Shown here: piece by piece, positions 35,092 to 46,445 of the stretch
Layout: every line of letters starts with the position of its first letter
Position numbering within the stretch: position 1 is the stretch's first letter
NCBI GenBank assembly: GCA_037349315.1
Contig: JBAIAC010000007.1
Span: forward strand, 46,394,001 to 46,458,000
DNA: 64,000 bases
Source of the DNA: Chelydra serpentina
Lineage: Eukaryota > Chordata > Testudines > Chelydridae
Direction of reading: 5' to 3'
Translations under genes and position numbers: made by a program
Notes under the pieces: generated by a model
The model's input: the letters and a program-made list of their open reading frames with translations, nothing else
What the model was told of the DNA's origin: nothing
Databases searched by the model: none

Positions 35092-36496
35092 TTAGACTCA
35101 GACGCACATCCATTTATCACTGTGTAATTTATATCCTCCCCTTCCATGTCATATAAGAAGTGATTGAAAATTATCCTGTGGCTATAGTGAAACATATGAT
35201 TGAGTCATATCAAAATTATGATAGACACATTTTATGAAAAAAAACATATGCGTACTCCTTTTCTTTGCTATTCATTTACTAATGCCTTGGGTATTGGCCT
35301 GTCCAGACTATAGGCTAGTACATAATTGATATTATTGCTTTCAAGTATTGCTGTTTATTGAACACACTCGTAACTACTTTAGTCTTAATCCTAAGAAATG
35401 AGCTAATTGTAATAAAGCAGATTGAATTTGAGAAACATCTAAGATTGTCATCTCAAGTTGATTAAATGTTTAGACATTGATTAAGATATCTATCTAGAGG
35501 AAATAGCAGACACATTTTTGTTTTTTCAGGATGTTGAATTTGTGGGAACCCACAAGAATTTATACTGGAATCTTGTATCTGTTAGAGAAACCTACTATGG
35601 AAAAGTGAAAAATATCTAAGAAACAAGTGGAAAGGCTTCAACTGAAATTTACCCTGGCTAAGTCTAACCACGGGAAAGGGAAACAGAGGGCAATGAGGTT
35701 AAGTAGGGATATAAAGATTAGTACAAGCAATAAGCAGAAGGTTTTAAAAAAAAATATAAGCAATATAGTAAGGAGGAGGACTGCAAGACCTATAACGTAT
35801 GGAAGAAGCAAATATGGATCAACAAAACATAATACTGAATGTTGAACTGTAGAGAATGCTTCTGTCAATGATCAAAAGTTCTCCACTTGCCCATTATACA
35901 GTAAAGTTAACAGACAGAGGACACAAGGACTGAAGGAAGGAGTTGGGAACTGCAGTCAGTGGATGAGAAAATGTTGTATTTGTTGCCATTCTTCTTGCAG
36001 TTTTGTTTACAGAAGGAAAAAAAGAAAAGAAAAAAAAAAAGAGAGCGAGACAAGCATAAGGCAAAGTCATATTTACTGATGTGTTAGGGAAGGAATTAGG
36101 CAGTATGCATGTTAGCATGGAAATACTACAGCAGTGAAAAAAAGACCAGGCACTGTTCAGTTTTAAATAATTGTTAGAAGTTTGGTACTTCAGTGGAGTA
36201 AAACAATTGCCAATTTGCACTTCAGATGCTACTGAAACAAATTGTTACACATACATATATTTATATCAATCCCATTTTGGAAATGAGGGCAATATGGCTA
36301 CACTAACACTAGCAAAAAGCATGCCTCTGAAGTTGCTAACAAAATAAAGGTTTGAGAAAGTAGAATATCTGAGTATCACAAACCAATGCCCAGCTATTTC
36401 CAAATCTGTGACATTGACTGATTAACTTTTATGTGACCCTCATGTCAATGTATTCCCTCGTAATATATATGAGTGATGTCTACACACTCACACAAT

Positions 36497-36576
36497 GGGC
36501 CAAATTCTGCTGTTCTTTACACGTGTAATTTCACTGATTTCAGTGGGGTTGCAACTGTTTAGTGGAAAATTTGGGC
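36497..36576. repeat. Short dispersed MITE-like element, copy
   Basis: GGGCCAAATTCTGCTG on the left, TTTCACTGATTTCAGTGGGG in the centre and AAAATTTGGGC on the right. Same plan as the 37451 copy. Confidence 0.55.
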
Positions 36577-37450
36577 ATAGGTCTATTCAGAGATAAATAG
36601 TCAGTGTTTAATTTGAATAATACAAATCATACTGGAGAATAGCCTTAAAATAACATTTCATGGGCTAATAGACAATTTCAGAGCACAAAGAAATATACAA
36701 GCAAGTCTTGCTAACATAAGATAATTAATCGGACTAATACAGCTCTAAGGAAGAAGGTAATAATAAAAGTTATAGAACTATACTTCTTTGTCTATTCTCC
36801 ATTTTTTTTTACAGTGAACCTAACGTTCTATATGCTTTTCCTGTCAACGAGGCTTATTTGAGCCGCCCCCCCCCCCCCATCTGTTTCTGGGCCAAATTCA
36901 GCACTAGTGTAAACACCTGCAGCTCCATGAAGCCTTAGTGTGGTTACATTCGATCATACCAGGGCTGAATCTGATCCTTTGTGTCTTGGATGGAGCAAAA
37001 AAACCTTTGCTCTTTGTCACGCTACAGTCTCTGGAGTTGTACGAAAAGAACGTTCACAAGAAGAACTGATAAGTTGTATGACAGCTATAGTTTTCACCCT
37101 TTCAGCCACTTGTTCATTTCTAAGGTCCTTTCACACATGTTCTCAGAGGGCCATGTGAAAATGCCTTGTTCTGGTCAGCACTGAGAGCACAACACCAATA
37201 TTTACTTTTTTCCAAACCACTATGTATTTCTTCCCGAGATGTCACAGTGGGTGATATTGCTGCATTCATCTTTTAAAGGCAACATGTAAGTCATATTTTC
37301 TTTAGAAGCAGACAGAGATCTCTGGAAAGAGGAACCTATGGTCAAATTAAGTCATGCATGCTATTCCACTCTTCAACTTTAATTTTATTGCCTTTTCACA
37401 GCCAGAATCTGTGGAAATGACCAGATGATATAATTAAAATAAAACAGAAT

Positions 37451-37537
37451 GGGCCAGATGTCAGCAGGTGTAAATTGATGTAACTCCATTGACTTCAGTG
37501 GTGATATGCCAATTTACACCAACTGAGGATCTGGCCT
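37451..37537. mobile_element. Short palindromic MITE-like element, best copy
   Basis: Ends GGGCCAGATGTCAGC and, inverted, AGGATCTGGCC. Inner arms CAGGTGTAAATTG and CAATTTACACC also pair. The centre is CCATTGACTTCAGTGG. Nearly the whole 87 bp folds on itself. There is no coding capacity. Related but decayed copies lie at 1357, 8578, 26677, 36497 and 47221. Confidence 0.7.
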
Positions 37538-38609
37538 AATATATCTTTTGTAACCATTTTTCAGGTAAGATGCTAGTATTGACCTCTATATACTACAAAG
37601 GTAGGAGAATCTTAATGACTTTAATGAAAAAGTACATCCTTATGTGACTATGGAAGAAATCACCCTCATTACACTATTTCTTCCCATAACTTTATACAAC
37701 TAGAAAAGTATGGGGCTTGGGAGGAAAGATAAGTTCAATTTTAGCCATGTTAGGTAAGTTGGCAGTGGCATATCCAAGAGATTTCCAGAGATATCCAGAG
37801 AAGCAGCTGAAAATGTAAGCATGAACAAAATGGGAAAGGTAAGGAGTGGAGAGAGAGATCTAAAAACCATTGGTGCTGATATGGTAAAGGGTGATAAGAT
37901 GATTCAGGATGGAGCCCTAAAATGACATAGTGTGAGAGATGCTTCCAAAGGACACACTAAAGAAGAAGTTGGAAGACTTCCAAGAGAATAGAGTGAATAT
38001 AAATTCTTCCAGGAGCAGGAGCAATCAACCTTGTTGAAGGCAGTGCACAGACTGAGAAGGTTGTGAATGGAGAAGAGGTCTTGTGTTCTGTCTAAGAAGA
38101 TATGGTTGGTGACTGTTGATGGTGCCTTCAGTGGTGTGGAGGAAATATAATTGTGCCTCTATAATTACACATCTTCTGCTTTCTTCTCTATTATTTATTA
38201 TTTAGGAATATTTTCATGAAAAATAAGATCTTTGTTATGTGCAAAATCATGTTCCTGCTGATTATTTCTGTGTATTCCCCTAGACTTTGATTATTATGCT
38301 CCCCATTTCTGTAGTGAGCAATTATGGGCCCAGATCTTGTAGTCCTCACTGTGGCAAAATCCCCTTTGAAGTCAAAGGCTCAGTAAGAATTCAGTAAGGA
38401 TTTCAGGAGTGAGCTGATAGTGTCACAAGCAAGCTAAGTGTAATAAACAGAAGGGGCAGATGACATTTCTGATGAAAAAAGACCATATAGTCATCTAAAC
38501 CAAATGACGCTCTACCTATCTAAACCACGCACACCAGCATTGTATTAAGAGAATAGAAAGACAAAAATGTAGAACATTTTTATAGTTCACATTGTTAATC
38601 TAGATATAT

Positions 38610-39321
38610 AAAGCATAAAGCAGTGAGCAAGCGACCAGGGAGCTTTGCGAACAGGAGCTGCAAACAGGGGAGTTTGAGAGGAATTGCTCCAGGTAAAGCA
38701 GGAGCAAATACAGGACCCTTGGGGTAAGTGGCTGTCTGTAGTGTGTGTGTTTGGGGGTACTTGTGTCTGACTGTGTGTTCATTCATTTGTTTGTTTGCAG
38801 GACCGTGTGCTGTGGCTGGCAGTTGGAAGCTGTGAGCTTCTACACCAGGGGGCGGGGCTAATCAATCAGGCAGGCCAGGCCTTTATAAAGCAGTGAGCAA
38901 GCGACCAGGGAGCTTTGCGAACAGGGGAGTTTGAGAGGGAGTTGGGAAGGGGAGTGCGAAGGGGGCAAGCTATCCTTGCCATTCCTAACTCCTTTAACCC
39001 AAACTAAAGGGAGAGGCAGAGCAACCAGGTGGCTGCAGACGGGGGAGTGAGTATCTGTTGAGGGGACAGTTTGGCAGTTTGACCGTGTGCTTGATTGTTT
39101 GATTTCCTGTTTGAATAGTGTGAATTGGGAGTGCTTTTTTCCAGGCTCTTCTAAAAAGACAGTCAGTCAGCTGCGAACCAGCTGAGCAGCGAATAGCGGA
39201 GAAGCAAACAGGTGGAGTTAGCCTGGGAGTTCGCCTGGAGAAAGCCTACTGCGGCATCCCCCTTGCAGGTTCCCTGAGTAGCTTCTGCCACAAGTGAGGA
39301 AACTCTTCGAAGGAAGGGACT
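38610..39321 (+). promoter_or_regulatory. CR1 5' UTR with duplicated promoter-like block
   Basis: An identical 41-bp sequence (ATAAAGCAGTGAGCAAGCGA ... GCGAACAGG) occurs at 38615-38655 and 38885-38925, 270 bp apart. GGGGAGTTTGAGAGG follows both. The second copy is preceded by GGGGCGGGGC (Sp1-like, near 38850) and TTTATAAAG (TATA-like, near 38882). The first follows TATATAAAG. The layout suggests two tandem promoter units, as in monomer-type LINE 5' UTRs. Promoter function is inferred. A GTAAGT at about 38722 and a pyrimidine-rich TTTGTTTGCAG near 38790-38800 resemble splice signals inside the first unit. Confidence 0.6.
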
Positions 39322-40335
39322 ATGGATGCTGAGCGATCCGCTGTCGTGACCTGCACAGGATGTGCCATGTTTGTCTTTCTTCCACAGGATAGAAGCGACT
39401 TTGTCTGTACAAAGTGCAAGCTGATCTCCATATTGGAGGAGAAGATTCAAGGTCTGGAGAAACGAGTATCAACCCTGCGTTCCATAAAAGAAAATGAGTT
39501 CCTGGATAGACGTCAGGATAGGCTTCAGCGGGCACAGTGTTCTGAGGATTCAGAGCAGGCTACGCAGCGGGGACAGAAGGCCAGTGAGGATAATTGGCGG
39601 CATGTGACCTCCAGAAGAGGAAAGAGTATGAGACAAGTCCATGTACCAGAAACGCATATTCAGATGAGCAACTGTTTTCATGTTCTCTCCACAGGTACTA
39701 GTGCAGAGAGTGGAGTGAATGATACATCTGAGGGAACAGAGCAGAAGGAGACTCCACTGACTGGAAGGCATGAGATGCACAGTCCTAGGGATGGGGGTTC
39801 CACGACCACCACTCCCAAGAGGAGGAGGAGGGTGGTGGTGGTCGGGGACTCTCTCCTCAGGAGGACTGAGTCATCAATCTGCCGCCCTGACCGGGAAAAC
39901 CGAGAGGTGTGCTGCTTGCCAGGGGCTAGGATTCGTGATGTGACGGAGAGACTGCCGAGACTCATCAATCCCTCAGATCGCTACCCCTTCCTGCTTCTCC
40001 ACGTGGGCACCAATGATACTGCCAAGAATGACCTTGAGCATATTACTGCAGACTACGTGGCTCTGGGAAGAAGGATAAAGGAGTTTGAGGCGCAAGTGGT
40101 GTTCTCGTTCATTCTCCCTGTGGCAGGAAAAGGCCGGGGTAGAGACCGTCGAAGCGTGGAAGTCAACGAACGGCTACGCAGATGGTGTCGGAGAGAAGGG
40201 TTTGGATTCTTTGACCATGGGATGGTGTTCCAAGAAGAAGGAGTGCTAGGCAGAGATGGGCTCCACCTGACGAAGAGAGGGAAGAGCATCTTTGGAAGCA
40301 GGCTGGCTAACCTAGTGAGGAGGGCTTTAAACTAG
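39322..40335 (+). CDS. CR1 ORF1 protein (zinc-ribbon-like, coiled coil, SGNH esterase domain)
   Basis: The 337-residue frame is open from ATG to TAG. The start has a strong Kozak context (A at -3, G at +4). Residues 11-32 carry C11-x2-C14 and C29-x2-C32, a zinc-binding pattern. About 34-70 is charged and likely coiled coil. About 73-168 is low-complexity and basic, ending KRRRR. Residues 170-337 form an SGNH/GDSL-type hydrolase: GDS at 175-177 (nucleophile S177), GTND at 229-232 (oxyanion N231) and DGLH at 312-315 (D312 and H315 complete the triad). Esterase and PHD-like domains in CR1 ORF1 are established; the substrate is unresolved. It probably acts as the RNA-binding or particle protein in retrotransposition. 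All catalytic residues are present, so the frame looks intact. Confidence 0.9.
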   Translation: MDAERSAVVTCTGCAMFVFLPQDRSDFVCTKCKLISILEEKIQGLEKRVSTLRSIKENEFLDRRQDRLQRAQCSEDSEQATQRGQKASEDNWRHVTSRRGKSMRQVHVPETHIQMSNCFHVLSTGTSAESGVNDTSEGTEQKETPLTGRHEMHSPRDGGSTTTTPKRRRRVVVVGDSLLRRTESSICRPDRENREVCCLPGARIRDVTERLPRLINPSDRYPFLLLHVGTNDTAKNDLEHITADYVALGRRIKEFEAQVVFSFILPVAGKGRGRDRRSVEVNERLRRWCRREGFGFFDHGMVFQEEGVLGRDGLHLTKRGKSIFGSRLANLVRRALN

Positions 40336-40379
40336 GTTCACCGTGGGAAGGAGACCAAAGCCCCGAGGTAAGTGGGGAA

Positions 40380-43229
40380 GTGGGATACCGGGAGGAAGCA
40401 CAAGTAGGTGAGTGCAAGAGGGGAGGGCTCCTGCCCCATACTAGGACAGCAGGACAATTGGTGAGTTATCTTAAATGCCTATACACAAATGCAAGAAGCC
40501 TGGGGAACAAGCAGGGAGAATTGGAAGTCCTGGCACAGTCAAGGAATTATGATGTAATTGGAATAACAGAGACTTGGTGGGATAACTCACATGATTGGAG
40601 TACTGTCATGGATGGATATAAACTGTTCAGGAAGGATAGGCAGGGCAGAAAAGGTGGGGGAGTTGCGTTGTATGTAAGAGAGCAGTATGACTGCTCAGAG
40701 CTCCAGTATGAAACTGCAGAAAAACCTGAGAGTCTCTGGATTAAATTTAGAAGTGTGAGCAACAAGGGTAATGTCGTGGTGGGAGTCTGCTACAGACCAC
40801 CAGACCAGGGGCATGAGGTGGACGAGGCTTTCTTCCAGCAACTAACAGAAGTTAGTAGATCACAGGCCCTGGTTCTCATGGGTGACTTTAATCACCCCGA
40901 TATCTGCTGGGAGAGCAATACAGTGGTCCACAGACAATCCAGGAAGTTTTTGGAAAGTGTAGGGGACAATTTCCTGGTGCAAGTGCTGGAGGAACCAACT
41001 AGGGGAAAAGCTCTTCTTCACCTGCTGCTCACAAACAGGGAGAAAATAGTAGAGGAAGCAATAGTGGATGGGAACCTGGGAGGCAGTGACCATGAGATGG
41101 TCGAGTTCAGGATCCTGACACAAGGAAGAAAGGAGAGCAGTAGAATACAGAGCCTGGACTTCAGAAAAGCAGACTTTGACTCCCTCAGGGAACTGATGGG
41201 CAAGGTCCCCTGGGAGAATAACATGAAGGGGAAAGGAGTCGAGGAAAGCTGGCTGTATTTTAAAGAATCCTTATTGAGGTTGCAGGAACAAACCATCCCG
41301 ATGTGTAGAAAGAAAAGTAAATATGGCAGGCGACCAGCTTGGCTTAACAGTGAAATCCTTGCTCGTCTTAAACACAAAAAAGCAGCTTACAAGAAGTGGA
41401 AGATTGGACAAATGACCAGGGAGGAGTATAAAAATATTGTTCAGGCATGCAGGAGTGAAATTAGGAAGGCCAAATCACACTTGGAGTTGCAGCTAGCCGG
41501 AGATGTTAGGATTAACAAGAAGGGTTTCTTCAGGTATGTTCGCAACAAGAAGAAAGTCAAGGAAAGTGTGGGCCCCTTGCTGAATGAGGGAGGGAACCTA
41601 GTGACAGAGGATGTGGAGAAAGCTAGTGTACTCAATGCTTTTTTTGCCTCTGTCTTCACAGACAAGGTCAGCTCCCAGGCAGCTGCACTCCGCAGCACAG
41701 TATGGGGAGGAGGTGACCAGCCCTCTGTGGAGAAAGAAGTAGTTTGGGACTATTTAGAAAAGCTGGACGAACACAAGTCCATGGGGCCGGATGCACTGCA
41801 TCCGAGGGTGCAAAAGGAGTTGGCCGATGTGATTGCAGAGCCATTGGCCATTATCTTTGACAAATCATGGCAATCGGGGGAGGTCCCGGATGACTGGAAA
41901 AAAGTGAATGTAGTGCCCATCTTTAAAAAAGGGAAGAAGGAAGATCCGGGGAACTACAGGCCAGTCAGTCTCACCTCAGTCCCTGGAAAAATCATGGAAC
42001 AGGTCCTCAAGGAATCAATTCTGAACCACTTAAAGGAGGGGAAAGTGATCAGGAACAGTTAGCATGGATTCACCAAGGGCAAGTCATGCCTGACTAACCT
42101 AATTGCCTTCTATGATGAGATAACTGGCTCTGTGGATGAGGGGAAAGCAGTGGATGTGCTATTTCTTGACTTTAGCAAAGCTTTTGATACAGTCTCCCAC
42201 AGTGTTCTTGCCAGCAAGTTAAAGAAGTATGGGCTGGATGAATGGACGGTAAGGTGGATAGAAAACTGGCTGGATGGTCGTGCTCAACGGGTAGTGATCA
42301 ATGGCTCCATGTCTAGTTGGCAGCCGGTATCAAGTGGAGTGCCCCAAGGGTCGGTGCTGGGGCCGGTTTTGTTCAATATCTTCATCAACGATCTGGAGGA
42401 TGGTGTGGACTGCACCCTTAGCAAGTTTGCAGATGACACTAAACTGGGAGGAGTGGTTGATACGCTGGAGGGTAGGGACAGGATACAGAGGGACCTAGAC
42501 AAATTAGAGGATTGGGCCAAAAGAAATCTGATGAGGTTCAACAAGGACAAGTGCAGAGTCCTGCACTTAGGACGGAAGAATCCCATGCACTGCTACAGAC
42601 TAGGGACCGAATGGCTGGGCAGCCGTTCTGCAGAAAAGGACCTAGGGGTTACAGTGGATGAAAAGCTGAATATGAGTCAACAGTGTGCCCTTGTTGCCAA
42701 GAAGGCTAACGGCATTTTGGGCTGTATAAGTAGGGGCATTTCCAGCAGATCGAGGGACGTGATTACTCCCCTCTATTCGGCACTGGTGAGGCCTCATTTG
42801 GAGTACTGTGTCCAGTTTTGGGCCCCACACTACAAGAAGGATGTGGATAAATTGGAAAGAGTCCAACGGAGGGCAACAAAAATGATTAGGGGGCTGGAGC
42901 ACATGACTTATGAGGAGAGGCTGAGGGAACTGGGATTGTTTAGCCTGCAGAAGAGAAGAGTGAGGGGGGATTTGATAGCTGCTTTCAACTACCTGAAAGG
43001 GGGTTCCAAAGAGGCTGGATCTAGACTGTTCTCAGTGGTAGAAGATGACAGAACAAGGAGTAATGGTCTCAAGTTGCAGAGGGGGAGGTTTAGGTTGGAT
43101 ATTAGGAAAAACTTTTTCACTAGTAGGGTGGTGAAGCACTGGAATGGGTTACTTAGGGAGGTGGTGGAATCTCCTTCCTTAGAGGTTGTTAAGGTCAGGC
43201 TTGACAAAGCCCTGGCTGGGATGATCTAG
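40380..43229 (+). pseudogene. CR1 ORF2 (APE endonuclease + reverse transcriptase), one nonsense codon
   Basis: About 949 codons run in one frame, broken only by TAG at 42060-42062. The 14.8-kb copy has CAG at this point, so the lesion is a C-to-T change. Numbered from 40380, the APE-type endonuclease occupies about 30-245: N37 (YTNA), E64 (ITETW), D169/N171 (GDFNHP) and SDH at 236-238. A linker follows, with RT starting near 445 (KSMGPDALHPR). Downstream of the stop lie [11 protein letters not shown], the [14 protein letters not shown] region and the catalytic FADD (42426-42437). The C-terminal region ends DKALAGMI. The product would nick target DNA and prime reverse transcription on it. No AUG lies between the ORF1 stop and the endonuclease; the assigned start is GTG, so the real initiation mode is unclear. 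Confidence 0.9.
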
Positions 43230-43313
43230 TTGGGGTTGGTCCTGCTTTGAGCAGGGGGTTGGACTAGATGACCTCCTGAGGTCCCTTCCAACCCTGAGAT
43301 TCTATGATTCTAT
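43230..43313 (+). promoter_or_regulatory. CR1 3' UTR: RT recognition hairpin and octamer tail
   Basis: The 84-base 3' UTR includes GACCTCCTGAGGTC, a compact stem-loop, and ends in GATTCTATGATTCTAT. In CR1 elements the 3' hairpin and octamer repeats are known to be recognised by the encoded reverse transcriptase. The same tail sits on the two tRNA SINEs in this window. Confidence 0.85.
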
Positions 43314-43320
43314 GATATAT

Positions 43321-44434
43321 GATAATTCTCAGGCACACAAAGCAATCATTTCACCTCACTTCTCAAAAAAGATTTAAAAGCAGAGTGTTGTCGTACAAAG
43401 ACTTCACTAGATTTACAAAGTGTGCTACAGAACATTTCCTAAAATAACTTGAAGAATTATCAGAAATAATTAAACAACACTCGTCTAAATAAATGACCCC
43501 AGTCAATTTTGTTATGTAGTGTTCTTAACTTCTTTTTCATATTGTGTGTTCATTAAGGGCAAACTGCCTGGTCCAAAGGAGCAAAGCCCCATATGAGAGA
43601 GGAGAGATATGATTGTCTCAACAGGCTTTTCTGTGTATATGGGACTTTTATCTGTATTCAAGTTATGAACCATTTTTTGTCAAAAACAATTTTTTTCATA
43701 AAAAATTGATATTTCAGAGGTTTTTAGTTTTGCAAGAAATGTCATTTTTAAACCATCTTTTTGGAACATTTTTATTGTAAAAAATGTATCAAAAACATTA
43801 AAATAGTTATTAAATGGATTCATTTGCAAAAAAAAAAGTTTTCAGTAAACTAAACATCCCAATAACCATTTCACTAATAAGTTTGATTATTTCTACTAAA
43901 AATCTTTGTAAAAAAATCAGTGATTTTTTTAAGGGGCTCACTTTGAACCCTTCAAAGCAAAAGTAACTTTAACCTTTTTCACTAAACTAGTCTTTCATTT
44001 TTTGTCCAGTCTAATTGTGGGGGACAGCAGCTGATTAGTACTGGACTGGAAGGTGATGGGAGACCTGAATGGGAGAGAGAGGAGAAGTGAGGGGCTGGAC
44101 CAGACCTGATTGTAGATGGAGAATCCGACCAGTCCCGTGCAGAGGAGAAGAGATTTGTGAGGAAAAGAAGAGCCAGGCTGGACCACACAAGCTGGGTAAG
44201 TTAATTTCTGAAGTAGTCAGGAGAGTCCTTCCCCTTGCCATCCCCAAATAACCCAATCGCATAATCCCTTTTGGCGGAAGTGGGAAGATCAAGGTTATAA
44301 ATTACAAACTCTCTTTGGTTTCCAGGGCTAAAAATACTGGCATATATCAAAAAGCTTTTACCTAACCATCAGAGTTTTCCACTGTGTAGTTACAATATAA
44401 TGTTCTTCTGAAATAAGTTTTTACTAGAAGTCAC
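43321..44434. other. No gene recognised
   Basis: AT-rich noncoding DNA with T and A runs near 43670-43940. Nothing else supported. Confidence 0.5.
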
Positions 44435-44437
44435 TCA

Positions 44438-44611
44438 GGACTAGTCGACACTACAGCTACATCGACATAATTACTCCACCTCGGCAAGAAGCGGAAGATA
44501 TAGCGCCAATGTGGACAGCGCAAAACTTGTGTCGCTGGGAGATGAGGGGGCTTTTTCATACACCTGAGCGATGCAAGTTAGATTGACTTGAGCAGTAGTG
44601 TAGACCTGCCC
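44438..44611. mobile_element. MITE with TCA target duplication
   Basis: The left end GGACTAGTCGACACTAC is inverted, with mismatches, relative to TAGTGTAGACCTGCCC on the right. TCA flanks both ends (44435-44437 and 44612-44614), a 3-bp duplication. CTACATCGACATAA and the GTGTAGAC terminus place it with the other Harbinger-like MITEs here. Confidence 0.65.
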
Positions 44612-44614
44612 TCA

Positions 44615-46445
44615 GAGTGTATTCTGTAGTGGCTTCAGGGTAAAGCATATAATGTGGTGTAGGCATTGATTAGGCCACCAGTCCAGAATTCTCCCTTCCA
44701 CATGCAGTGAGTTACTTGTTCTTACTTGCTACCTTGCAAAATGTGGTCATTCTGAAAGGGTCTCAGCTAAACAGTGAGGTTCTGCTCGAAGTGTAGAAAG
44801 AACTTCCCCTCAAAGTTTTACAGTTTTCTTGAGGAATCATCTGATTGGTAATTAGGATTCCCCATGGTAAAAATAAACTAAGAAAACAAATCTACTCTCT
44901 CTTAAAAATAAAACTTACAGAAGTTAAGCCTGTGGCTTGTCCCTATCTATCCTCCACTGTGTAACTTCTTCCAAAGTCAACGTTTCACATCATGAGTATC
45001 TCATTTTATTTACTTGACCCTCAAACTTTGGCAACATGCAAAAGCTTTGCCTTATGCATAATTGAAAATAAAGGATTTGGTTTTAGCTTAGATGTAATCA
45101 TTAATTTATAGCAATGTTTAACCTTAAGTCTGCTGAAAGGAGCTAGGGTAAGTGGCTCTCATGCTACACTGCAAAGCCCTGCGAGAGGCCATTCCAGAAT
45201 GCACACAGAGTGGAAAAATTCAGCTGTGAGTGACTGATGTTTGAGAAATGGTTTATAAAAAGGAAGAGCTAAGAAATGAAAGAGTGACCATTTTAGCAGG
45301 AAATTTTCTATTCCACAGTCTCATAAAAGCAATGTAGCCTTCCTTCTAGAGATGCATTTGAACATGGTTTCTACAGCCTTTACATTGTACTTGTTGTTAT
45401 AATAAAAACTAGTCAGATAATGTGCCTAGACTGTGGATGTTGTGGATGTAAATTATGAAGGTTTATTATGAAAGTCATTTAAAAAAATAAACAAGATTTT
45501 AGAAAATGCTTCATTTAATGTAGAAACCAAATAAAAAGCTATTTTTAATATTTGATAATTTCAAAAACCAAAATAAATCAATGATTGTCAGAGTCAATTA
45601 ATAAAAAAATGTTGGCATAGACAGTTGGATCGCACTGAATTATGAAGTCATGAGTGTGAGTTGGGTGTGGAATGTGTTTATGGTTCATGAAATTGTTATC
45701 TGATTTGTGTGTTCCTACAAACATTCAGGCAGACATACAGTACCATCCTCAGCAACATTTGCATATGGAAAACATATGGGTGTGGGGATTCCCTGTTTAT
45801 ATCTGCAAAGGTACTTGTGTAAGGTCTCTATTGTGGGATTTACACACTGCCTTATTCTTGATATTCAATTCTTTGATACAAGGACAGATATGGCTACACA
45901 ACAGCTAAAATCTTTATTGTGAGGATTATAGGGCTGTTAATGAAAATATTAGATCCATAGAAATATTTAATTTGATATCCAAGGATAGGTCCATGAGGTA
46001 TTTTAATTAAAATATCAACGACCCAGGTATCCCAAACACAAACAGCTCTAAAAACTGTCCTTAGAACTGGAAGGGTGGGAGATGGTAAATGTGTTCCTCA
46101 TCAAATCCCTTCTAAATCTCCTCAAAAATCTAGTAAAGTATTTTAGAACTTGTGGTTAATAACCACCAGCATCCAACTTGGGCAGGAAGTAAGAAAGGGG
46201 AAGTGATAGCTAAAGTAGGAGCATAGAGACTGAATTATTAATGAATAGCAACAGAAAGATATCCCCCTTCATAAGGAAAACTCCCTGTATTTCCATGTAA
46301 ACGTGACCAGGAGATGGACACTTACAATAAAACTGAGTGTGGTTTCTGATGCAGTATCCTGTCTCTAGGAGCTGGTGGCTCTGTGGAAGGATCCTGAATT
46401 TGTCATATTCCTTCCTCTTTTGGGGCAGAGCCTGAATTTGCCATC
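44615..46445. other. No gene recognised
   Basis: Noncoding AT-rich stretch with A-rich runs near 45480 and 45540. Short frames at 45672-45922 overlap each other and have no recognisable product. Confidence 0.5.

Larger units (their letters stand above)
35095..38602. other. No gene recognised
   Basis: Noncoding. It contains two short palindromic elements (36497-36576 and 37451-37537), a C homopolymer near 36865-36878 and purine-rich runs near 36017-36050. No credible coding region. Confidence 0.5.
38610..43313 (+). mobile_element. Apparently full-length CR1 LINE
   Basis: The element contains, in order, a 5' UTR with a duplicated block, ORF1, ORF2 and a short 3' UTR ending in ATTCTATG octamers. 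GATATAT flanks it at 38603-38609 and 43314-43320, a possible 7-bp target duplication, though the sequence is AT-rich and short. Length of about 4.7 kb fits complete CR1 elements; most copies in genomes are 5'-truncated, as the other copies here are. ORF1 is open throughout, and ORF2 has one visible in-frame stop. The element is therefore young, and close to but probably short of autonomous competence. Confidence 0.85.

Noticed and set aside
35627..35868. Overlapping frames on both strands (lysine-rich + frame, hydrophobic - frame)
   Set aside because: An AT-rich, purine-skewed stretch generates both; no domain or start context.
38600..38790. Two minus-strand frames over the CR1 5' UTR
   Set aside because: They are antisense to the duplicated 5' UTR block and near-identical in span, so they are shadows.
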